The notes beneath the pieces were generated by a model. It saw only the letters and a program-made list of their open reading frames with translations, was not told the origin of the DNA and did no database searches. Below, piece after piece: positions 28,224 to 36,977 of a stretch of DNA of 64,000 bases. The translations under genes and the position numbers were made by a program. The stretch's first letter is position 1; every line of letters begins with the position of its first letter. The stretch spans positions 78,900 to 142,899 of the forward strand of contig NZ_FOOG01000006.1 in assembly GCF_900113125.1 (NCBI RefSeq), in the 5' to 3' direction. The DNA is from Halobacillus alkaliphilus (lineage in GTDB: Bacteria; Bacillota; Bacilli; Bacillales; Halobacillaceae).

Positions 28224-29357
28224 TTGTTTAAAAATCGTCGTTTTCTTTTAGTTTTTTCACTCTTATTAGTCATTGGTTTAGTTCTTGGAGCATGTGGTGC
28301 TTCTGATGATGGAGGAGACTCAGCAGAGGGTTCAGGAGGAGATAGTGAGAACAACACGGAAAATTCTTCTGAAAATGGCAATAATGAAGATTTCTCAGTA
28401 GCTATGGTTACAGATGTAGGCGGCGTGGACGACAAATCGTTTAACCAGTCTGCTTGGGAAGGGCTGCAAGCATTTGGTGAAGAAAATGGGATGTCGAAAG
28501 GTGAAGGTTTTGATTATGCTCAATCAGAAAGTGATGCAGACTATACGACAAACCTGAATCGTCTGGTTCGTCAAGATTATAACTTAATTTTTGGAATTGG
28601 ATACTTATTACAGCCAGCTATTGAAGAAGTTGCCGCACAGTATCCCGATACAAATTTTGCGATCGTGGACTCTGGTGCAGAAGGTGACAACGTTGCGAGT
28701 ATTCTATTTAAAGAACATCAGGGTTCTTTCCTGGCTGGCGTGGCCGCAGCAAAGAAAACCCAGTCCAATAAAGTTGGATTTGTTGGTGGAGTAGACGGAG
28801 CTTTAATCAACAAATTTGAAGCTGGTTTTGAGGCCGGTGTTAAATCTGTAAATGCTGACATTACAGTGGATGTACAGTATGCAGAGGCGTTCGACGCTCC
28901 GGATGATGGGAAATTGATTGCTTCCGATATGTATTCTAAAGGAATAGATGTTATTTATCACGCTTCTGGTGCAACGGGTAACGGGGTATTTGCTCAAGCC
29001 AAAGACCTTAAGAAAAATAACCCAGATGAAGACGTATGGGTTATTGGTGTTGATCGTGACCAACATGAAGAAGGTGCAATTGGAGAAGATAATGTAACAC
29101 TTACTTCTATGGTGAAGCGGGTGGATATTGCCGTACAGGATGTGACTGACCAGGCCATGAATGGTGAATTCCCAGCTGGAGAAACCATTGAATACGGACT
29201 GAATGATGACGCTATCAGCCTGGCACGTACTAATGAAGAAGCTCTATCAGACGATATTATTACAGCTATTGAAGATTGGAAAGAGAAAATTATCAATGGC
29301 GATGTAGAGGTACCAAGTACTCGTGAAGAGTTAGAAACTTATGTAAATTCCTTATAA
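28224..29357 (+). CDS. nupN: BMP-family nucleoside-binding lipoprotein of an ABC transporter
   Basis: This is the substrate-binding lipoprotein of a nucleoside importer, equivalent to NupN (YufN) of B. subtilis, which takes up guanosine and related nucleosides. The signal peptide ends in LVLGAC with the lipidated Cys at residue 24. A linker rich in Gly, Ser, Glu and Asn (about 26-50) follows, then the BMP domain starting VAMVTDVGGVDDKSFNQSAWEG. The start is TTG 28224 with AGGGGGAG close upstream. The length is 377 residues. Two hairpins separate it from the ATPase gene, suggesting higher expression of this component. Confidence 0.92.
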   Translation: MFKNRRFLLVFSLLLVIGLVLGACGASDDGGDSAEGSGGDSENNTENSSENGNNEDFSVAMVTDVGGVDDKSFNQSAWEGLQAFGEENGMSKGEGFDYAQSESDADYTTNLNRLVRQDYNLIFGIGYLLQPAIEEVAAQYPDTNFAIVDSGAEGDNVASILFKEHQGSFLAGVAAAKKTQSNKVGFVGGVDGALINKFEAGFEAGVKSVNADITVDVQYAEAFDAPDDGKLIASDMYSKGIDVIYHASGATGNGVFAQAKDLKKNNPDEDVWVIGVDRDQHEEGAIGEDNVTLTSMVKRVDIAVQDVTDQAMNGEFPAGETIEYGLNDDAISLARTNEEALSDDIITAIEDWKEKIINGDVEVPSTREELETYVNSL

Positions 29358-29361
29358 GAAT

Positions 29362-29397
29362 AAAAAAAGGCTGGTGTAAGCCGGCCTTTTTTTTACT
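29362..29397 (+). terminator. Terminator after nupN
   Basis: AAAAAAAGGCTGG pairs with CCGGCCTTTTTTT around TGTAAG, with one G-U pair, and ends in a long T run. It probably limits readthrough into nupO. Confidence 0.8.
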
Positions 29398-29406
29398 GTA
29401 TAGACC

Positions 29407-29461
29407 AAAAATCATCAAATGAAGAGTTGTTAAACCCGGCCCTCTTCATTTGATGATTTTT
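29407..29461 (+). repeat. 20-bp perfect inverted repeat between nupN and nupO
   Basis: The arm 29407-29426 is an exact complement of 29442-29461, separated by 15 nt. It would form a very stable RNA hairpin directly after the nupN terminator, or could be a protein-binding palindrome or a trace of an inserted element. Confidence 0.8.
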
Positions 29462-29526
29462 AAAGAGAGGATTTGGACTGGAACGTAGATGGATTCATCT
29501 AAGATAGAAAAGGAGTGAGGGCAGCA

Positions 29527-31053
29527 ATGGAATACGTTATTGAAATGCTTAACATCCGTAAAGAATTTCCGGGAATCGTAGCTAATGATAATATAAATCT
29601 TCAAGTTGAGAAAGGCGAAATCCATGCTTTGCTTGGTGAAAACGGAGCAGGAAAATCTACCTTAATGAATGTTTTATTTGGTCTTTACCAGCCGGAAAAA
29701 GGCGAAATAAAGGTGAAAGGTGAAAAAGTTAAAATAACAGATCCGAACGTAGCCAATAAGCTTGGCATCGGAATGGTTCACCAGCACTTTATGCTTGTTG
29801 ATACATTTACGGTAACTGAGAACATCGTTCTAGGTAGTGAACCTAAAAAGGGCGGCACTGTAGATATAAAGAAAGCTGAAAAAGAAGTGAAGGAGCTTTC
29901 AGAACGGTATGGTTTAAATGTGGACCCAGGCGCTAAGATCCGTGACATCTCCGTTGGGATGCAGCAGCGGGTTGAAATATTAAAAACGCTTTATCGTGGG
30001 GCCGAGATATTAATTCTTGACGAACCTACTGCAGTTTTGACCCCTCAGGAAATCAAGGAGCTAATAGGGATTATGCACAGTCTTGTTAAAGAAGGGAAAT
30101 CCATTATTCTGATCACTCATAAACTAAAGGAAATAATGGAAGTTTGCGACCGGTGCACCGTAATTAGAAAAGGAGAAGGAATCGGTACCGTTAAAGTAGC
30201 CGATACAAACCCTACTGAATTAGCCTCGTTGATGGTAGGCCGTGAAGTAAGCTTCTCTACTGAAAAAACTCCAGCGAATCCGAAGGAAACCTTCTTATCC
30301 ATCAAGGACTTATTTGTAAAAGATGTGCGCGGTGTGGATATGGTTAAAGGATTAAATCTTGAAGTAAAAGCAGGAGAAATTGTCGGGATCGCCGGTATTG
30401 ATGGTAACGGGCAATCTGAGCTCATCGAAGCGATTGCAGGTCTGAGAAAAAGTGAGTCTGGACGTATTAAACTTCATGATCAAGTAATTACGAACTTATC
30501 ACCTAGAAAAGTAACTCAGTCAGGCGTCTCTCATATTCCGCAGGATCGTCATAAATTCGGGCTGGTACTCGATTTTCCGGTTGGGGAAAATATGGTTCTT
30601 CAAAGTTATTATCAACAGCCTTTTTCCAAAAAAGGGGTTATGAATTTTAAGAATATATACAAAAAAGCTCAAGAACTAATTGATGAGTATGATGTGCGAA
30701 CTCCTAATGCTTTTACGAAAGCTAGAGCGCTGTCAGGCGGAAACCAGCAAAAAGCCATTATTGGACGTGAAGTAGATCGCTCTCCGGATTTAATTATAGC
30801 TGCACAGCCTACAAGAGGCCTTGATGTTGGAGCAATTGAATTCATTCATAAGAAATTGATTGAGGAACGCGATAAAGGAAGAGCTGTACTATTACTATCT
30901 TTTGAACTGGAAGAGATTATGAATTTAAGTGATCGAATTGCGGTCATGTTCGATGGAAGAATTATTTCAGAAGTCAAACCGGAAGACACAAATGAACAGG
31001 ATCTCGGTCTTATGATGGCAGGGAATACTCCACAGAAAGCAGGTGGAAGCTAA
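29527..31053 (+). CDS. nupO: Nucleoside ABC transporter, double ATP-binding subunit
   Basis: This 508-residue protein holds two ABC domains in tandem, as in the BMP-type transporters. The first has a complete Walker A (GENGAGKST) and Walker B (LILDEPTAVLTP). The second has a degenerate Walker A (GIDGNGQSEL) and signature LSGGNQQK. ATG 29527 was chosen because GAGG at 29517-29520 is 6 nt away; GTG 29515 is an alternative. It starts an operon-like run with nupP (stop and start adjacent) and nupQ. Confidence 0.94.
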   Translation: MEYVIEMLNIRKEFPGIVANDNINLQVEKGEIHALLGENGAGKSTLMNVLFGLYQPEKGEIKVKGEKVKITDPNVANKLGIGMVHQHFMLVDTFTVTENIVLGSEPKKGGTVDIKKAEKEVKELSERYGLNVDPGAKIRDISVGMQQRVEILKTLYRGAEILILDEPTAVLTPQEIKELIGIMHSLVKEGKSIILITHKLKEIMEVCDRCTVIRKGEGIGTVKVADTNPTELASLMVGREVSFSTEKTPANPKETFLSIKDLFVKDVRGVDMVKGLNLEVKAGEIVGIAGIDGNGQSELIEAIAGLRKSESGRIKLHDQVITNLSPRKVTQSGVSHIPQDRHKFGLVLDFPVGENMVLQSYYQQPFSKKGVMNFKNIYKKAQELIDEYDVRTPNAFTKARALSGGNQQKAIIGREVDRSPDLIIAAQPTRGLDVGAIEFIHKKLIEERDKGRAVLLLSFELEEIMNLSDRIAVMFDGRIISEVKPEDTNEQDLGLMMAGNTPQKAGGS

Positions 31054-32100
31054 ATGTTTGCCAATCGAACAGTTAATATCTTAATTCCTATAATATCCGT
31101 ACTGCTAGGGTTATTATCAGGAGCTGTTATTATGCTCGTGTTTGGTTACAATCCTTTGAAAGGTTACGCTGCTTTATGGACAGGTGCTTTTGGTGATGCT
31201 TATTTCTTAGGCGAAACCCTGAGACAGGTTACGCCCTACATTCTTTCAGGGCTCGCTGTCGCCTTTGCTCTTCGTACAGGTCTTTTAAATATTGGCGTGG
31301 AAGGCCAGGTCTTTGTGGGCTGGGTAGCTTCTGTATGGGTAGGAGTAGCTTTTGAACTACCTATGATTATTCACCTTCCGTTAGCTGTACTGGCCGCTGC
31401 ATTAGCAGGTGCATTTTGGGGGTTTATACCCGGAATTTTAAAAGCTAAACTTGGCGTCCATGAAGTTATTGTCACGATTATGATGAATTACATCGCACTA
31501 TATTTATCAAATGAGATTGTTAGAAATGTCATAACAGATGGTAAAGACCGCACCGATTCTATTGCTCCCACGGCTTCATTGGCCTCTGAATGGTTGGCTG
31601 GAATGACATATTTTTCACGTCTTCACTGGGGATTATTGATTGCACTATTTATGGCACTGGTCATGTGGTTTCTGCTAAATAAAACGACCCAAGGTTTTGA
31701 ATTGCGGTCAGTAGGTTTTAATCAGCATGCATCGAACTATGCGGGGATGAGTGTAAGCAAGAATATTGTGCTTGCAATGGTTATCTCAGGAGCTTTCGCA
31801 GGGTTAGCGGGTGCGATGGAAGGATTGGGAACATTTGGCTACATGTCTGTTAAATCAGGATTTACGAATATCGGTTTTGACGGAATCGCTGTGGCTCTTC
31901 TTGGAGCAAACACGGCGCTTGGGGTAGTGCTCGCGGCCTTCTTGTTCGGTACCCTTAAAATTGGCGCCCTGAACATGCCTACCGTAGCAGGAGTTCCTAC
32001 AGAATTAGTAGAAATCGTCATCGCCCTTATCATTATTTTTGTAGCATCAAGCTATATGATCCGCTGGATTATTTTACGGTTTAAAAAGGAGGGGAAATAA
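31054..32100 (+). CDS. nupP: Nucleoside ABC transporter permease NupP
   Basis: This is a 348-residue integral membrane permease with about eight to ten hydrophobic helices. The BPD_transp_2 signature is visible as ALRTGLLNIGVEGQVFVG near residue 75 and EGLGTFGYMSVKSGFTNIGFDGIA later (as separate segments). It starts at the base right after the nupO stop codon and ends directly before nupQ, so the three are translationally coupled. Confidence 0.94.
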   Translation: MFANRTVNILIPIISVLLGLLSGAVIMLVFGYNPLKGYAALWTGAFGDAYFLGETLRQVTPYILSGLAVAFALRTGLLNIGVEGQVFVGWVASVWVGVAFELPMIIHLPLAVLAAALAGAFWGFIPGILKAKLGVHEVIVTIMMNYIALYLSNEIVRNVITDGKDRTDSIAPTASLASEWLAGMTYFSRLHWGLLIALFMALVMWFLLNKTTQGFELRSVGFNQHASNYAGMSVSKNIVLAMVISGAFAGLAGAMEGLGTFGYMSVKSGFTNIGFDGIAVALLGANTALGVVLAAFLFGTLKIGALNMPTVAGVPTELVEIVIALIIIFVASSYMIRWIILRFKKEGK

Positions 32101-33060
32101 ATGGAATTCATAGATATTCTTGCTCGAATTATCCCACCTGCCATTTTCTTTGCATCCCCTCTGATTTTTACAGCCTTGGGTGGTGTATTTAGTGAACGTT
32201 CTGGAATTATTAATATAGGACTCGAAGGTCTTATGGTTATGGGAGCATTCGTAGGTATTGTGTTTAATTTAACCTTTCACGAGGTTTTTGGTGATGCAAC
32301 CCCCTGGGTTTCGATTTTTGTGGCAATGGTCGTTTCCGCAATCTTTGCACTGGTACACGCGGTAGCATCAATCACCTTTCGTGCCGACCAGGTGGTTAGT
32401 GGAGTGGCCATAAACTTTCTTGCTTTAGGAGTCGGTCTGTTTCTTACAAAGCAATGGTATGATAAAGGACAAACCGATATGGTGGATCGTCCATTCTATA
32501 CCATCGATATCCCTGTGCTGAATAAAATTCCAATACTGGGTGACCTGTTTTTCTCAGGCTGGTATTTAACCTCTTATTTAGCGATTATCCTAGCTTTTGC
32601 TGCCTGGTTCATCATTTACAAAACTCCATTTGGCTTACGTCTGAGATCGGTTGGAGAGCATCCAATGGCTGCAGACACCAATGGTATTAATGTCTATGCT
32701 ATGCGTTACGTAGCAGTTATGATCTCAGGAGCGCTTGGTGGTCTCGGCGGTTCCGTTTACGCTTTAACCATAGCACTTAACTTTTCTCATGCCACTATTG
32801 TAGGTCAAGGGTTTATGTCCCTTGCAGCCGTTATTTTCGGAAAGTGGCATCCATTGGGAGCATTAGGAGCAGCTATTTTCTTTGGACTAGCCCAAAGTTT
32901 AAGTATTGTTGGATCTAGTTTGCCTTTATTGGAAGACGTTCCTCAAATATTTTTATTAATTGCCCCTTACGTTCTAACGATCCTGGCTCTTGCTGGATTT
33001 ATAGGACGAGCGGAAGCTCCTAAGTCTCTGGGTGAGGCATATGTTAAAGGAAACCGTTAG
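32101..33060 (+). CDS. nupQ: Nucleoside ABC transporter permease NupQ
   Basis: This second permease (319 residues) of the same BPD_transp_2 family would pair with NupP. It carries ERSGIINIGLEGLMVMGAF near residue 32 and the conserved segment GQGFMSLAAVIFGKWHPLGA. It follows nupP without a gap, with AAGGAGGGG inside the end of nupP as ribosome binding site, and is closed by a terminator. Confidence 0.94.
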   Translation: MEFIDILARIIPPAIFFASPLIFTALGGVFSERSGIINIGLEGLMVMGAFVGIVFNLTFHEVFGDATPWVSIFVAMVVSAIFALVHAVASITFRADQVVSGVAINFLALGVGLFLTKQWYDKGQTDMVDRPFYTIDIPVLNKIPILGDLFFSGWYLTSYLAIILAFAAWFIIYKTPFGLRLRSVGEHPMAADTNGINVYAMRYVAVMISGALGGLGGSVYALTIALNFSHATIVGQGFMSLAAVIFGKWHPLGALGAAIFFGLAQSLSIVGSSLPLLEDVPQIFLLIAPYVLTILALAGFIGRAEAPKSLGEAYVKGNR

Positions 33061-33063
33061 AAT

Positions 33064-33100
33064 AAATTAAGCCCGGTCCTTACACCGGGCTTAATTTTTT
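33064..33100 (+). terminator. Intrinsic terminator after nupQ
   Basis: AAATTAAGCCCGGT at 33064-33077 pairs perfectly with ACCGGGCTTAATTT at 33084-33097, followed by Ts. Confidence 0.9.
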
Positions 33101-33200
33101 ACATTTCGAAACATATACCTTAGCATAGGACGTAGCTTTCTATGGATGAATTATGTGGAGTGAGTCTATAATAGTAGAGAAACGACAAGGAGGATGGGAA

Positions 33201-34484
33201 ATGAAAATTAAGGAAGAAGTATTGCTTGAAAAACAAGGATATCGTTTACATATTCTACCTAGTAAAAAATATAAAACCATTTCAATAGTGGCTAAGTTTA
33301 AAACACCACTAAGAAGAGAGGGCATTACAGAGAGGGCTTTGCTTCCTCATGTGCTTCAAAAAGCTACGAATAATCATCCGAATGTTAGAGAATTCCAATC
33401 ATCGTTTGAAAATTTATATGGAACGGTACTATCCAGTGATGGGACGAAAAAAGGCGAGAATCATGTTATCAGTTTCCGTATGGAAGTAGTGAACGAAGCT
33501 TATCTCAATGATCAAGAGCCCATATTGGAAGAAGCTCTAAAACTATTCAACGAAGTTCTTTACGCTCCTAAAGTAGAAGGAGAAGGATTCGATTCGTCCA
33601 TTGTAGAACGTGAAAAACAAACGCTAGAGCAGAAGATCACGTCTGTAAAAGACGACAAAATGAGTTATGCCAATATGCGTTTAATGGATCACATGTGTAA
33701 AGATGAACCTTATTCTTTACACGTAAGCGGTTATCAAGATGATATCTCTTCGATTACTCCGGAAAGTCTTTATAATTATTATCGCTCAATGATAAAAAAT
33801 GATCTGCTTGATGTTTATGTTATTGGAGACATCGATCAAACTGAAATTGAGAAAATGACAGATAAGTATTTCATCCGGGAGAACAGCAGCAATCAGGATA
33901 ACGATCAGGTATCTACTTCTAAAGATGTAAAAGAAGTAAATGAAGTTGTTGAACGTGAAGAAGTGAATCAGGGTAAACTCCACATTGGATACCGTACTTA
34001 CACCAAGTTTGGGGATCCCGATTATTATGCCTTACAGATTTTTAACGGATTATTCGGTGGATTTCCAAGCTCTAAGTTATTTATGAATGTGCGTGAAAAA
34101 CACAGCCTGGCTTACTATGCAGCCTCTCGTTTTGAAAGTCATAAAGGATTACTTCTTGTTTTTAGTGGTGTTGATCCAAAAGATTACAAACAAGCAAAAT
34201 CCATTATTTTAGAGCAGATGGATGCTATGCAAAACGGAGATTTCACTGAAGAGCAGGTAGAGGAAACGAAGGAACAAGTGATTCATCAGCTCCAAGAAAC
34301 GATGGATAATGCCAATGGAATTATTGAAGTCCTGTATCACCAAATGCTGTCCGGGGCTGAAATGCCAGTTAATGATTTAATTGAGCATATCCGAAAAGTG
34401 ACGAAGCAGGATGTTGTTGCTATGGCTAATAAGATTAAACTAGATACAATTTACTTTTTAACCAGCCTTGAGGGAGGGGAATAA
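33201..34484 (+). CDS. ymfF: YmfF, M16-family zinc-peptidase homologue lacking the zinc motif
   Basis: The 427-residue protein has the two-domain M16 fold (KLHIGYRTYTKFGDPDYYALQIFNGLFGG is the second-domain signature, split here only for description). The HxxEH zinc motif expected near residue 50 is absent (RALLPHVL), so it is probably the inactive partner of YmfH. ATG 33201 has an ideal AAGGAGGA site; an upstream in-frame start at 33153 has none. It is 2 nt from ymfH. Confidence 0.88.
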   Translation: MKIKEEVLLEKQGYRLHILPSKKYKTISIVAKFKTPLRREGITERALLPHVLQKATNNHPNVREFQSSFENLYGTVLSSDGTKKGENHVISFRMEVVNEAYLNDQEPILEEALKLFNEVLYAPKVEGEGFDSSIVEREKQTLEQKITSVKDDKMSYANMRLMDHMCKDEPYSLHVSGYQDDISSITPESLYNYYRSMIKNDLLDVYVIGDIDQTEIEKMTDKYFIRENSSNQDNDQVSTSKDVKEVNEVVEREEVNQGKLHIGYRTYTKFGDPDYYALQIFNGLFGGFPSSKLFMNVREKHSLAYYAASRFESHKGLLLVFSGVDPKDYKQAKSIILEQMDAMQNGDFTEEQVEETKEQVIHQLQETMDNANGIIEVLYHQMLSGAEMPVNDLIEHIRKVTKQDVVAMANKIKLDTIYFLTSLEGGE

Positions 34485-34486
34485 CT

Positions 34487-35779
34487 GTGGAAGAACTAGT
34501 CTATGACCAGATCAATGAAACCGTCTACACAGAAACAATGGATAATGGATTGAAGGTGTTCCTGCTCGCGAAACCTGAGATGGCTAAAACTTTTGGAATA
34601 TTTACTACGAATTATGGATCAATTGACCAGACCTTTACACCTATTGGACAGGATGAGAAAGTGACCGTTCCAGAAGGGATTGCTCACTTCCTGGAACATA
34701 AACTGTTTGAAAAAGAAGATCGTGATGTTTTTCAAGACTTCACCAAGCTTGGGGCTTCGGCAAATGCTTTTACTTCTTTTACAAAAACGGCTTACTTATT
34801 TACAGCCACCAGTCAAATAGAAAAAAATGTGGAGACTTTGCTTAATTTTGTGCAGGACCCCTATTTTTCAGAGGAATCAGTGGAAAAAGAAAAAGGCATC
34901 ATTGCACAGGAAATCCGCATGTATGATGATCAGCCGGACTGGCGTTCCTTTTTTGGAACCATTCAAAGTTTGTATCATCATCACCCTGTAAAAGTAGATA
35001 TCGCAGGAACAGTGGATTCTATTCAAAACATCACAAAAGATGACCTTTATGCTTGCTATGAAACGTTTTATCATCCTTCCAATATGGTCTTATTCGTAGC
35101 TGGGAATATAGAACCAGAAGCGATGATGAAGCAAATTCGCGAAAATCAAGATAGTAAAGAATTTCCGGCTGCTCCGGAAATTAATCGCTCCTATCCTGAC
35201 GAGCCGACGGAAGTCGCAAAAGCCAATAACTCGATTACTATGCCAGTCACTACTGCTAAAGCAATGGTTGGGGTGAAGGAAAAAGTCACTCATTTAACAG
35301 GGAAGGAATTACTTCGAGCCGAGTTGCTTTCCAGCATGATCCTTGATTACTACTTCTCTAAGAGTGGGGCATTTTATGAAGAACTATACCGTAGTGATTT
35401 AATTGATGACAGCTTTCAGTTTGAAACAGAACTGGATCGTCAATTCGGATTTACTATCCTTGGCGGAGATACACGGAAGCCGGAAGAAATGACTAAGCGT
35501 GTAAAAGAGATGCTTCATGAATTAAAAGAAAATAGCATCTCTGATGAAGACTTCACCCGAATGAAGCGTAAGAAAATCGGACAGTTCATGCGTGCTTTAA
35601 ATTCCTTGGAATTCATTGCTAACCAGTTCACTCATTACCACACGCTTGGTGTAGATCTGTTTGACGTTCTCCCTGTTATTGAATCTCTTACCTCCAAAGA
35701 TGCAGAGGAATACCTGCAGAACTGGATTAATGAAGAAGCTATTTCGGTCTTTCAGGTCAAACCTCAGGAAAATGAGTAA
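34487..35779 (+). CDS. ymfH: YmfH, M16-family zinc peptidase, catalytic partner
   Basis: This 430-residue M16 peptidase has the inverted zinc motif HFLEH at residues 67-71, with the distal glutamate likely in the EKEKGIIAQEI segment. It would form a two-subunit peptidase with YmfF. The start is GTG 34487, preceded by GGGAGGGGA. It overlaps the ymfI start by 8 nt. Its substrate is unknown; the conserved neighbourhood is shared by sporeformers. Confidence 0.9.
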   Translation: MEELVYDQINETVYTETMDNGLKVFLLAKPEMAKTFGIFTTNYGSIDQTFTPIGQDEKVTVPEGIAHFLEHKLFEKEDRDVFQDFTKLGASANAFTSFTKTAYLFTATSQIEKNVETLLNFVQDPYFSEESVEKEKGIIAQEIRMYDDQPDWRSFFGTIQSLYHHHPVKVDIAGTVDSIQNITKDDLYACYETFYHPSNMVLFVAGNIEPEAMMKQIRENQDSKEFPAAPEINRSYPDEPTEVAKANNSITMPVTTAKAMVGVKEKVTHLTGKELLRAELLSSMILDYYFSKSGAFYEELYRSDLIDDSFQFETELDRQFGFTILGGDTRKPEEMTKRVKEMLHELKENSISDEDFTRMKRKKIGQFMRALNSLEFIANQFTHYHTLGVDLFDVLPVIESLTSKDAEEYLQNWINEEAISVFQVKPQENE

Positions 35780-36491
35780 ACGTTGTCTGATCATTGGAGC
35801 AAGCGGTGAAATTGGATATAGTGTTACCCGGACTCTTGTAGAAAAAGGATATCGTGTGGGTCTGCAGTACTACTCAAATTTGCGTAGAATTGACGAACTT
35901 GAAAATCAAATTCCAGCAAGCCAATGGCTCGGAGCCCGGCAGGCTGATTTAACTACTACAGAAGGAATTCAAGCTTTTTTACAAATTACTTCTAAAGAAT
36001 GGGAAGCTATTGTATTTTGTGGAGGACATCTATGGAAAGGCCTTTTCCAGGACATGACTGATGCGGAAATGGATCAACTTTATCATGTCCATCTTAAAGC
36101 TCCCTGGATGATTTCCCGGCATGTCCTTCCCTTTATGATCCATAATAAAGCAGGCAATATCGTGACTGTTTCCTCCATATTTGGCGAAGAAGGATCAAGT
36201 ATGGAAGTTGCCTACAGCTCTGTAAAAGGTGCACAAATAAGCTTTGTTAAAGCATTGTCTAAAGAAGTGGCTCCAAGCGGAATTCGAGTTAATGCAGTGA
36301 CACCAGGTGTAATTGCAACAAAAATGAATGAAATGCTCACTCCTGAAGAATGGAATACTCTAGAAGGAGAAATACCACTTGGGAGAGCCGGACAGCCTCA
36401 TGAAATAGCTGACGCCATCAGCTATTTATTGAGTGATCAATCAAGTTATGTTACGGGTCATGTACTGCGGGTAAATGGCGGATGGACATAA
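35772..36491 (+). CDS. ymfI: YmfI, short-chain dehydrogenase/reductase
   Basis: This is a 239-residue SDR enzyme of the FabG-like classical type. The cofactor motif GASGEIG is near residue 9. The catalytic Ser is in TVSSIFG, and Tyr-Lys are in YSSVK. The C-terminus ends HVLRVNGGWT, typical of the family. ATG 35772 lies inside the end of ymfH and matches the family start MSKRCLIIGASG. The substrate is unknown. Confidence 0.9.
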   Translation: MSKRCLIIGASGEIGYSVTRTLVEKGYRVGLQYYSNLRRIDELENQIPASQWLGARQADLTTTEGIQAFLQITSKEWEAIVFCGGHLWKGLFQDMTDAEMDQLYHVHLKAPWMISRHVLPFMIHNKAGNIVTVSSIFGEEGSSMEVAYSSVKGAQISFVKALSKEVAPSGIRVNAVTPGVIATKMNEMLTPEEWNTLEGEIPLGRAGQPHEIADAISYLLSDQSSYVTGHVLRVNGGWT

Positions 36492-36499
36492 AATTGTGT

Positions 36500-36528
36500 G
36501 TATAAAAAGTTTGTTTCCTCTCATACTA
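36500..36528 (+). promoter_or_regulatory. Sigma-G-type forespore promoter of ymfJ
   Basis: GTATA at 36500-36504 and CATACTA at 36522-36528 are 17 bp apart and match the sigma-G consensus in both elements. The -10 is part of a small palindrome CATACTAAGTATG. The gene starts 31 nt later. Confidence 0.65.
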
Positions 36529-36558
36529 AGTATGAAAAACTTAGAGGAGGTAACAACA

Positions 36559-36819
36559 ATGTCTGTTCTTGAAAATTTTGACTCTTGGAAAGACTTTCTT
36601 GGCGATCGTTTGCATCAGGCTCAAGGGCAAGGAATGGATCAACAAGCAGTATCAGACCTTGCATACGAAATTGGTGGATATCTTGCCAATTCAGTAGATG
36701 CAGAAAATGATCAGGAAGCAGTTCTGCGTGATCTTTGGAACGTAGCTGACCAAAAGGAACAACACGCTATTGCTAATATGATGGTGAAACTTGTACGTAA
36801 CGAAGGAACTCAAGCTTAA
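36559..36819 (+). CDS. ymfJ: YmfJ, DUF3243 protein, probably forespore expressed
   Basis: This 86-residue acidic protein belongs to the DUF3243 family (SWKDFLGDRLHQAQ and ANMMVKLVRN are conserved-looking segments). Its function is unknown. I chose ATG 36559 because TTAGAGGAGG lies just before it; an in-frame upstream ATG at 36475 would fall inside the end of ymfI. It is flanked by a sigma-G-type promoter and a terminator, so it is a separate transcription unit. Confidence 0.85.
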   Translation: MSVLENFDSWKDFLGDRLHQAQGQGMDQQAVSDLAYEIGGYLANSVDAENDQEAVLRDLWNVADQKEQHAIANMMVKLVRNEGTQA

Positions 36820-36825
36820 ATTGCT

Positions 36826-36857
36826 AAAAAACCGCACATTTCACTGTGCGGTTTTTG
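36826..36857 (+). terminator. Intrinsic terminator after ymfJ
   Basis: AAAAACCGCACA pairs with TGTGCGGTTTTT around a 6-nt loop. Confidence 0.9.
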
Positions 36858-36887
36858 CTATTTTTCAAAGATAATCCATTTCCTGAC

Positions 36888-36916
36888 TTTCCTATTCAAT
36901 AAAAATCCTTTATGAT
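36888..36916 (+). promoter_or_regulatory. Possible promoter of ymfK
   Basis: TATGAT at 36911-36916 has a weak TTTCCT at 17-bp spacing. The -35 is poor, so the call is tentative. Confidence 0.3.
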
Positions 36917-36977
36917 AGAAAGTGAGTTGCAGAGTCCTTAAAGGACAAAAAATGACATTTTCCAGAGGAGTTTTGTC

